A stretch of DNA of 64,000 nt from Diphasiastrum complanatum (taxonomy: Eukaryota; Streptophyta; Lycopodiopsida; Lycopodiales; Lycopodiaceae): contig CM055102.1 of assembly GCA_029204225.1 (NCBI GenBank), positions 27,952,969-28,016,968 of the forward strand. Reading direction: 5' to 3'. A program made the translations under genes and the position numbers. The number at the start of each line of letters is the position of its first letter. Position 1 is the stretch's first letter. Shown here one piece after another: positions 56,160-64,000 of this stretch. The notes under the pieces were generated by a model, which had not been told where the DNA came from, did no database searches, and worked only from the letters and a program-made list of their open reading frames with translations.

Positions 56160-59100
56160 ATGACCACTCCTCAGGGACCTGATCAACCCCAGGAGAGAGG
56201 CTTCGACGAACTTGAAACAGAAGCCTTGGCTTACAGGAAAGGGAAGGAACCTATGGAAGTGGAAGAACAGGAACAGTTCGCCGAAGAACTCGACGAACTG
56301 GTTACCAAGGAGCAGTTCCTCCAATTGGTAACAGAAGTGGATGAACTGCAGTTGGCATTAGCCAATTTCAAGCCCAGTGTGGACGACTCGTTCGCTGAAC
56401 TCAAAAGCTTGATTTTGAGTTCCGTGAAAGGAAGCCTTCCCTCCACTTCTCAGTTATCCCCTTCTCCACTTCCATCAGTTTCGGGTGAGACTTTACGGTC
56501 TCACCCCAGTGTTTTTAAAGATTTAAAACCTCCTACTTTTAATGGGGAAGAGAAGGATAGAAATGCAGATATTCTACAAACCTTCCTCAACAAATGGAAG
56601 AACATTCATGCTCTTAAACAGACCCCTGACCATTTGCAACCAATTGAGGCCAGTCTTTCTTTAGGGCCTATGGCCTATAAGTGGTGGTTAAATCTCCAGG
56701 AGACTGGGCAGACTCCCCGGTCATGGAAAGCTTTCGAAGAAGCTTTCCTAAGAGAATTTCTACCAGAAAATGAACTGGATAGAGCCTGGGAAGCCTGGGA
56801 AAGAACAGTAATGGATAAATCCCTCATCCAATATATCTCACAGTATCGAGAAGCAATTTTAAAGATTAAAAATATGGATGACTATCAGAAAATCAGGGGA
56901 TTTGTCCGTGGCCTCAAAGATGAATATAAAGTAGAGGTCCAGAGAAACTCGCCTACTACCCTTGAGCAAGCTCTCAGATATGCTCAAATCTATGATGATT
57001 CAGTGGGTAGGAAGAAGGCGAGACAACAGCCACTTTCTGAGCAGCCTTCTCAGAAAGACTTTCAATTTAAAAAGAAATTTTTAAAAAGAAAGAAAGAAGA
57101 CAAATTTAAAAGTGAAGCTCCTCAGAAACGCCCTTCACTCATACAGCCCTTAAAACCAGATGATTTTGAGAAAGCCAAACAAGAACGTTTGTGCTTTGTG
57201 TGTATGGGCAAGGGACACACAGTCAGACAGTGTCCCAAGGGGCCTTTCACTAAAAAAGATAAGAAAGATAAAAAACAAGTTCATCTTGTTCAGACTGTAT
57301 GTTTCCCCAGTGACTCGGCAGCTTCCGAGATCAAAGTGTATCATGAAGATCATGAACACTGTTGCCAGCTGACCTCTGCAATGCTAGCGAGACCCTTCAG
57401 CTTTGGGCCGCATGACCTAGTACGTATGCATGGGAAAGTTGGTAACCAGTCAGTAAGAGTCATGGTTGATGATGGGGCAACCCATAATTTCATCAACCAC
57501 ACCCTGGTTAAAAAGCTTAAACTACCAGAAGTACCTAGTCAGCATAGGTACATAGTTTCATTAGCTAAGGGTGAAGATAAAAAAATATGGGAAACTATGG
57601 TAAGTAAGTTAAATATTGGTATTCAGGGGTACCAAGATGAAATAAACTTTCAGATAATGCACCTGGATCGAACAGACATTGTTCTCGGGAGAGATTGGCT
57701 CTACAGTTTAGGACCTTCCCTCCACAGAAACTATCAGGAGAACACCCTCAGCTTTCAGCATAAAGGCCGAGAGATCCAGTTGCATGGGGAGCATGATGTT
57801 CCCAACAACCCTATGGTCTGCAGTTCAGAACTCTGTAAGCTAATCGGAGACGAAGACCATCAGGTATTCTTATGTGACTTTCAGTTTATTCCTGAAATTT
57901 CTATTTCCAGTTCTATTCAGCAGAAAATCAGTAAATTAAAAACTTTATTGTCTAGATTTAAAGATGTTTTTCCTGAAGATTTGCCACATGGTTTACCACC
58001 TAGCAGAGAGGTAGATCATGTAATAAACCTAGTACCAGGTACAGCACCTGTTTCTAAACCTCCGTATCGGGTCAGCCGAACAGAGGATGAAGAAATAACT
58101 AGGCAGTTAACAGACTATCTTGGGAAAGGCCAGATTCAGACCAGTAGTTCACCATGGGCCTCACCAGTCCTATTGGTGAAAAAGAAAGAGGGGTCTATGC
58201 GTCTTTGCGTAGATTACAGAGCCCTCAATAAAGTCACAATCAAGAATAAATACCCTATGCCTCGGGCAGACGAGCTGTTTGATCAACTCGACGGGGCTAA
58301 GTTTTTCAGCAAAATAGACCTTAGATCGGGATATCATCAAGTCCGTATAAAAGCGGAAGATGTCTCGAAAACAGCTTTTAGGACTCGTCACGGTCATTAT
58401 GAGTTTAAGGTGATGCCATTTGGGCTCACAAATGCTCCAGCTACCTTTATGACCTTGATGAACAGTGTCCTCAGACCATACTTGGGTAAGTTTGTAGTCG
58501 TATTTTTAGATGACATCCTCGTCTACAACAAAACGAGGAAGGAGCATCTAAAACACCTCAGAAAGGTGTTTCGACTGCTCAGAAAGCATAAGCTTTATGC
58601 TAAACAATCCAAGTGTGAATTCTTCGTTGAAGAAGTAGCATATTTGGGTCACATTATCTCTTCAGATGGGATTAAGATGGACCCAAATAAGGTTAAAGCC
58701 ATACTCAGTTGGCTGAGACCTCAGAATATTTTGGAACTTCAAATCTTTCTTGGTCTGGCGGGATATTACAGACGATTTGTCAAGGAATATGCTCAGATAG
58801 CAGTCCCTATGACAAATCTCCTTAAAGGGAAGGGAAAGGAGTTCATTTGGGAGTCCGCACAACAGGAGAGCTTTGATGCTCTCAAAACAGCCTTAGCTAC
58901 AGCACCAGTTTTAAAAGTCGTCGACCCCAATCAGCCATTTGTGGTCGAAACAGATGCTAGCGACTTTGCAGTAGGTGCTGTGCTAACTCAGGGTGGACGA
59001 CCAGTTGCGTTCGAGAGTAAAAAACTCGAGCCAGCTCAGACTAGGTACAGTGCCTATGAAAAGGAACTCTTTTCTATAGTCCATGCCCTTAAGCCTTGGA

Positions 59101-59384
59101 GGCATTATTTGTATGGTGCCAACTTTGAGGTCCTGACAGACCATGAGAGTCTCAGATACCTTTGCAATCAACCTGAGCTTAGAGGTCGGAAAGCTCGTTG
59201 GGCAGAGTTGATGCAAGAGTTTGACATGTCTATCAGATATAGGCGTGGAAAATTCAATACAGTAGCAGATGCCCTTAGCAGAATGCCTATGATAAACGAG
59301 CTGAGTTTTACTCAGATTCGTAATGAGTTACTCGAGTCCTTGAGAGGGAAATGCCAGCATGATGCATTCTTCTCTATTATCTAG
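56160..59384 (+). pseudogene. gag-protease-RT-RNase H polyprotein of element D
   Basis: A single 1074-codon frame from [15 protein letters not shown]. Gag capsid is at about residues 110-310 ([20 protein letters not shown]). The CCHC knuckle [14 protein letters not shown] is at 345-358, the protease [11 protein letters not shown] with Asp at about 437, RT with [20 protein letters not shown] and FLDD at about 782-785, and RNase [18 protein letters not shown] near 930. A TGG-to-TAG change at 59382-59384 stops the frame before the integrase; B has TGG there. Gag and pol share one frame with no slippage site, as usual for chromoviruses. Everything up to the stop looks coding-competent. Confidence 0.94.
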
Positions 59385-60927
59385 AACTCAGTCCAGAACA
59401 GACAGTTACAGACTCCAGAACCAGTTCGCGGGGCTAGTGCCAGTTCATCCAAGAATACGGCAGCTTCCGTTGAGGATGATGATGAGTCCGAGTATACGTC
59501 GTCAGATGACGTTGAGGATTTTGAGCCTGTATTACCCAAGCAAACCCCAGTGGTTGAGGGTCAGTTGACTCAAGGATTCAAATGGAAACAATATTCCATT
59601 CAGGATGAGTACTTGTGTCCCCAATTCAGAGGATTATAGGCAGCAGGTCCTATATGAATGTCATGACAATCCTAGCGCGGGACACCCAGGCATACAGAAG
59701 ACCTATGAGCTTCTTCGTAGGCAATTTTTCTGGCCCAGTATGAAAAAGGACGTCCACCAGTATGTAACCAGTTGCCAGAAATGTCAAGTAAATAAAGCAG
59801 GGCGTTTAAAGGCAGGAGGGTTGTTGCATCCCTTGGAAATACCAGCTGATAAATGGGAGAGTATCTCCATGGATTTTATAGTAGGCCTGCCTAAAACCCA
59901 AAAGGGTAATGACGCTATATGGGTCACAGTTGACCGTCTGACCAAAATGGCTCATTTCATTCTGACCAAAACAACCGTTAGAGCTCCAAAGTTAGCGAGG
60001 TTGTTTGTAGACGGGCTATTTAAATTGTACGGTCTACCTTCCGGCATAGTCAGCGACCGGGACAGTAAGTTTACTGGAAATTTTTGGAGGGCAGTATTCC
60101 ATCATCTCCATACTAAACTTAATATGAGTACCACCGACCATCCACAGACGGACGGTCAAACAGAAAGGGTAAATCAAGTGCTGGAGGATATGCTTCGTGC
60201 ATACGTCAGCAAGAAGCAGACTAATTGGGAGGAGTATCTTTCGATATCAGAATTTGTTTACAACAGTACCAAACATTCAGCTACGGGATACAGCCCATTT
60301 ATGCTGATGTACGGTTTTCAGCCACGCTCACCTACAGCTGTAGGGTTTAAACAAGAAAAAGTTGAAGCAGCCAGAAACTTTTTAGAGGACCTAAACCAGA
60401 TGATAGAACATGCTAAGTGTAGCATTAGGCAGTCCCAGGATCGAGCCAGGCATTATGCAGATCCACACAGACGGGATGTGCAGTTCTCCACTGGTGAGAA
60501 AGTCTACTTGAGAGTCCCAGTTGACTCTAAAACCCTCAAATCAGGAGTGTGTGCTAAGTTGTCTCCAAGGTATTGTGATCCCTTTACCATCAGTAGGAGA
60601 CTAGGCGAGGTCACCTATAAACTAGAACTCCCACACAGCAGTAAGGTTTTTCCAGTCTTTCATGTAAGTCAGTTACGAAAAGCCTTAGCCAGATCAAACA
60701 ATCTGGTAGGGGACAGTGTTCTAGTTCTCCCATTGGATCCTCAACAACCTCCACATGAACCAGAGGAGATTCTTGATAGTAGAGAGACGCAGACTCGTCA
60801 TACTCTATACCGAGAATATATGGTTAAGTGGAATGATCAGCCTGTTGAGAATGCCACTTGGGAAAGAGGCAGCGTCCTTCGCAAGATTTTTCCAGACTTT
60901 GTCTTAGAGGACCAAGATGGTTCTTAA
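59385..60927 (+). pseudogene. Integrase and chromodomain of element D
   Basis: After the stop, a 20-bp deletion near 59616 (relative to B at about 16652) shifts the frame; the rest reads continuously from 59605. It has the HHCC zinc finger (H at residues 20 and 27 of that frame, C at 57 and 60), then catalytic D90 (MDFIVGLP), D151 (SDRDSKF) and E187 (TERVNQVL), spaced as DD35E. The C-terminal barrel is GEKVYLRVPV and the chromodomain EYMVKWNDQPVENATWE (about 405-425). The chromodomain probably guides integration to specific histone marks. The frame ends normally at 60925-60927, beside the purine tract. Confidence 0.92.
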
Positions 60928-60938
60928 GGGGGAGGGAG

Positions 60939-61296
60939 TGTTACGAGCTAGTCACCAGTGCCGAACCCTAGAGAACACAGATAGGTCAGATACCACAGTC
61001 AGGGTCGTGTCCAGCGTACATGACTAACAGGGCAAGACAGTGTGAGTAGTGTGCCCCAGCACGGTCCATAGCCATGGCGGGCCTAACACAGCCTAGGGAC
61101 CCTGTCAGCAGGATAGGGCCCCCAGTTGGGTCCCGACGTGCAGTCGGCCACGTCAGTGCCACGTGGCCGACACTTGGCAGTAGCATGCTACCAGTCCTCA
61201 CACTGGGCTAGGAGGGGCTTACTCTATATCAGGGAGTAGGCAAGGTTGGGTGGATCAGTTAGTGTTTGCCCTACTGTGGTGTTAGGATCTATTACA
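60939..61296 (+). repeat. 3' LTR of element D
   Basis: Same termini as the 5' LTR. It keeps the full GTCGGCCACGT ... ACGTGGCCGAC inverted repeat. Nine substitutions against the 5' LTR. Confidence 0.95.
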
Positions 61297-61301
61297 GAAA
61301 G

Positions 61302-62004
61302 GTCCATAAACTGATATGTATAGGAAGAAAGATCACCAGTCTGAGTAAGACTACGGAATATATCACGCTGGCGGCTCAGCCACTGAGGGTCAATCATAGC
61401 ATGACGAAGATCACGACAAAAGGTAGGCCATAACTGGAGACCGTCCCGATCAGGGTCAAGTTGGTAGACCCGCCACCAAGTAGCAGCACGTCCATCTAAA
61501 TGTAAGGCGGCTAACTGGATCTTCTGAGGATGATGTCTTAGGGTAAATCTGAAAATAAGTATCAAGCTTTGCAAACCAATTCTCTAACAAGTTCCCGTCA
61601 GAGGAACCAGAATAGGTGGCAAGCTGTACCCGATCACGAAAATCTCGAGCAAAATGTGGCTCAGGAGCTAGATGTCGTGGAAAATGTGACTCAGGAGCTG
61701 TAGGACGTGGAAAACCGGGCGGTGGGTTAGGTGGAAAATGAGGCCCACCGCCAAAGGAAGTAGACGAGGATGGAAGTCCAAATGGAGACCCAAATGATGA
61801 ATGAACAGGGGCTTTGCCAGGTCCATGTGGCTGTAAGGAATCAATCTGTGATTGCATAGTGGCAAAGCCGGTCTGTAGAGTGGTAAAACCGGTCATCATT
61901 TGGTCGAAACGACTACTGAGGAGAGTAAGAGAGTCACGCATATCAACAAACTGTTCATTGAAACGTCCGGAATGACTCGCAGGTGTAGTGGGTGAGCTAG
62001 CCAT
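61302..62004 (-). pseudogene. Proximal gag of element E, up to the D insertion
   Basis: Begins at the ATG at 62004 with [20 protein letters not shown], continues through [20 protein letters not shown] and [20 protein letters not shown], then shifts frame near 61533 (one extra base against C). In the second frame it reads [20 protein letters not shown] up to [11 protein letters not shown], where D is inserted. The sequence resumes at 54897 with the gag codons that follow in C ([14 protein letters not shown]). Confidence 0.88.
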
Positions 62005-63022
62005 GAGGAAGAAAAAGTAAGCGAGAAAAGAAATGTGCTAAACAATTGGACGAACTGAAGGAGAGGACATAAGTCGTCACAACAGGCACGCCAATGAAAA
62101 AACACAATAGAACTCGCGATGTAAGATGAACGGAAAGGACAACTAAGTAAGAAATACCTCGTAACCGCAACCGGAAGTGAGCTGAAAAATAGCGGCGATA
62201 TGTCGAGGTACCGGGCAGCCTCCAAAAAAGATGCTAAGGGCCCGACAACGTGGAGTAAACGGTGGGTAAAAGTATGGGAAACAATAATGGACTATGGGTC
62301 TGGAAAGGGAGCAGCCAAGGAAAGGAAGTGATAATAAAAAGGAGGTATGGGCAGCGAGGAAACAAGGCTGAAAAATCAGAGATCGCCCTTCAAGGGTAAA
62401 AAAAAGTTTGCGATAAAGACAGGGAGCAATCCCGATGCGTGATGAAGTTGGGTGGGAGTGGCTTTCTAAGCATCTAGGCGTGTTTGTATTGTCCGGGGTA
62501 GGGTTGCGAACACAGACAGCAGTGTAGGAGGGTGAGCTGAAATTGAGGCGGATGTAGGGCGCCAGCTATGGTGGAGTGTGGGCGTCCAAGAGAGGTAGTA
62601 AACGGCAAAAAAAAATTGGATAAAAAAGATGGGTTGGTAGGGCGCTAGGAGTGTCTGATGGAAGGTGGCGAATAGGGGCAGCAAAAAGCGGAAATTTTCA
62701 GCAAAGGAAGGAGCAGTAGGGCGCTGGTCAGCAAGCATGAGGGCGCCCAATAGGGCAGCAAATAGGAGGCAGTAGGGTGCCCAAAATAGGGGAGAAAAAA
62801 GGCTGAAAATGCAGCAGTAGGCAGCCAGCAAGAGGGCGCTAGAAATGGGCAGCAAGTGGGCGCCTGTCCTCCTCCGATCCGTCGTGAAAATCTGCAAGAC
62901 AAGTGTGGAGAAATGCTGAAGATCCGGCTGAAAAATGGTGAAGATCCAAGCTGAAGATGGGCGCCCTCCTGTGAGAGAAAAATCTGCTGAATGGAGATGC
63001 TCAGGAAAGTGCTCTGATACCA

Positions 63023-63473
63023 AGTTATGAACGTAGCCACGGCTGATCTAGATTTAGTCTATGAAAGCATCACATAAGCAAGACTTAACCCTAGAAAGCA
63101 GGAGAGAGAAAGCTTAAAGAGACTAAAGAAGGAGATCATATCATAAGCCAAGTAACAAATGACACAGAATCCCTACTTATAGCCAAGAGGAAGCCCTAAA
63201 AGGAAGCTTCCAGTGGCTAGGGCCAAACTGAGAGGGAAAATAGTGCGCCCTCCAAGAAGGCCCCCACTCTTAGTAATATGACCAAATAACCAATATAGTG
63301 AATCATAGGGCACAAGGCCAATAATATGGTCTAAATGTCAATAATAGGGCCCAAGGCCAACCATACAGTCTAAATGTCAAATAATGAATAAAAAAGGGCC
63401 CCAAGCCTGCCTATGCATAAAGTAAAGTAAATGTAAATGGACATGACGAATGTAATGAGCCGAGTCCATAACT
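63023..63473 (-). repeat. 5' LTR of element E
   Basis: Immediately to its left on the plus strand is GTGCTCTGATACCA (63009-63022), the inverted initiator-Met primer site, which fixes the LTR end and the orientation. Confidence 0.93.
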
Positions 63474-63478
63474 GGGGT

Positions 63479-64000
63479 GGTGCCTCAAAGTCACTCACTG
63501 AATGCGGGTAGTGGATTTCATGAAACCATGGGCACTGATCAACCCTTGCATGGCAGCCATGTGTACCTAGCCCAGAATAGTAAATAGACTCAAGAGGAGG
63601 GCGCCTACGGTTGGGTGGATCATTCTACACACTGACCTATCAAAGTTTGGAGAGCCTCCTAGAGATTGGAGAGTGCCATTTGGTATCTGAGCCTAGTTCT
63701 AGAGAGAGAATGCCCTCTTTTAGAGAGAGAAAGTGGAGAAATCTCTGATTTTTGCGGGATTCTTGAAGGATTTGAGGGGAAAAGTGGGAGAGACAGCACA
63801 TAGGAGCAGTAGGAGCTCCAGCGCCTAGTTGCAGCCAGTTTTCAGAGTTAGAAATCATCATTTTAAGCTTCCCATAGATGATTCCAACCAACGATGGACT
63901 GTAGAGGGGGGGCAGCGCTCAAAAAACAACCTGTCACAGGGGCCAGAGCACCCTTTTGAGGCCCATCGCACTTTTTTTCTCTCTCTCAGATTATTCAGGT
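63479..64000 (+). mobile_element. Right LTR part, primer site and leader of element G (partial)
   Basis: GTTGGGTGGATCA near 63614 is also found near the end of the B/D LTRs. At 63681-63693 TGGTATCTGAGCC is a one-base variant of the initiator-Met primer site, two bases after a possible LTR end GTGCCA (63678). The following sequence has CAGCGCC- and TCTGATTTTTG-like phrases, as in the leaders of B and D. No gag start is reached before the window ends. Confidence 0.45.

Larger units (their letters stand above)
54898..61296 (+). mobile_element. Ty3/gypsy chromovirus D (sister of B), nested in E
   Basis: A 6399-bp element with LTRs 54898-55255 and 60939-61296 (both 358 bp, 9 differences by hand count) and a perfect target duplication GAAAG (54893-54897 and 61297-61301). 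Removing it restores uninterrupted gag sequence of E identical in layout to C (CTTTCCTACC in sense). The primer site is TGGTATCAGAGCC (55257-55269) and the purine tract AAGGGGGAGGGAG. It carries only one nonsense codon and one 20-bp deletion, so it is the best preserved element here. Confidence 0.96.
50395..63473 (-). mobile_element. Ty3/gypsy element E (sister of C), split by element D
   Basis: A minus-strand element with LTRs at 63023-63473 (5') and 50395-50845 (3'), both 451 bp and with the same AGTTATGG...CATAACT termini as C. The target duplication is GGGGT (50390-50394 and 63474-63478). Removing D and one GAAAG leaves about 6675 bp. Gag starts at 62004 ([19 protein letters not shown]). 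Pol shows the same domains as C. Four nonsense codons and one frameshift are visible. Confidence 0.94.

Overview
This is about 64 kb of nuclear DNA from a plant with a large, repeat-rich genome. The evidence is spliced exons of a eukaryotic protein (FAM91 family), plant-type chromodomain Ty3/gypsy elements primed by initiator tRNA-Met, a Ty1/copia gag fragment, plant L1-type LINEs and a hAT transposase relic. My guess is a non-angiosperm land plant such as a fern, because introns reach 9-15 kb; the species cannot be fixed from the sequence.

Host gene: four phase-compatible exons on the minus strand (37771-37888, 35153-35249, 20461-20567, 11248-11370) encode consecutive parts of the N-terminal region of a FAM91 homologue. 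In transcript order its introns are about 2.5, 14.6 and 9.1 kb, with more than 11 kb downstream of the last visible exon. Most of the window between 1 and 37.9 kb is therefore intron filled with mobile elements. No further exon was recognised.

Layout: 1-2.8 kb, gag and protease of a minus-strand gypsy element at the window edge, preceded upstream by two degenerate tandem-repeat blocks (2.87-4.08 kb). 5.5-8.7 kb, a hAT transposase pseudogene split by a short internally deleted LINE. 11.93-18.33 kb, gypsy element B, with LTRs and a 5-bp target duplication. 21.1-22.2 kb, gypsy debris with a large inverted repeat. 23.4-33.7 kb, four LINE copies head to tail on the minus strand, three of them with 3' ends against (GA)n tracts. 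38.8-48.4 kb, an old gypsy remnant (H) carrying a MITE-like insert and split by a small LTR element (F), which in turn contains gypsy element C (41374-48027). 48.5-49.5 kb, a copia gag relic holding a 405-bp TRIM-like element whose 142-bp terminal repeats carry tRNA-like Pol III promoter boxes. 50.1-64 kb, a triple nest: element D (54898-61296, sister of B) inside element E (50395-63473, minus-strand sister of C) inside the LTR of a partly visible element G.

Target-site duplications confirm the ends of B (AGAAT), C (GCCCT), D (GAAAG) and E (GGGGT on the plus strand). Comparing B with D, and C with E, exposes the lesions that inactivated each copy; most nonsense mutations are C-to-T or G-to-A transitions. 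No element has a fully intact gag-pol frame; D is closest, with one nonsense codon and one 20-bp deletion. The features I think most deserve follow-up are the tRNA-promoter TRIM, a covarying 3' hairpin shared by three LINE copies, and non-TG/CA LTR termini in the C/E family.
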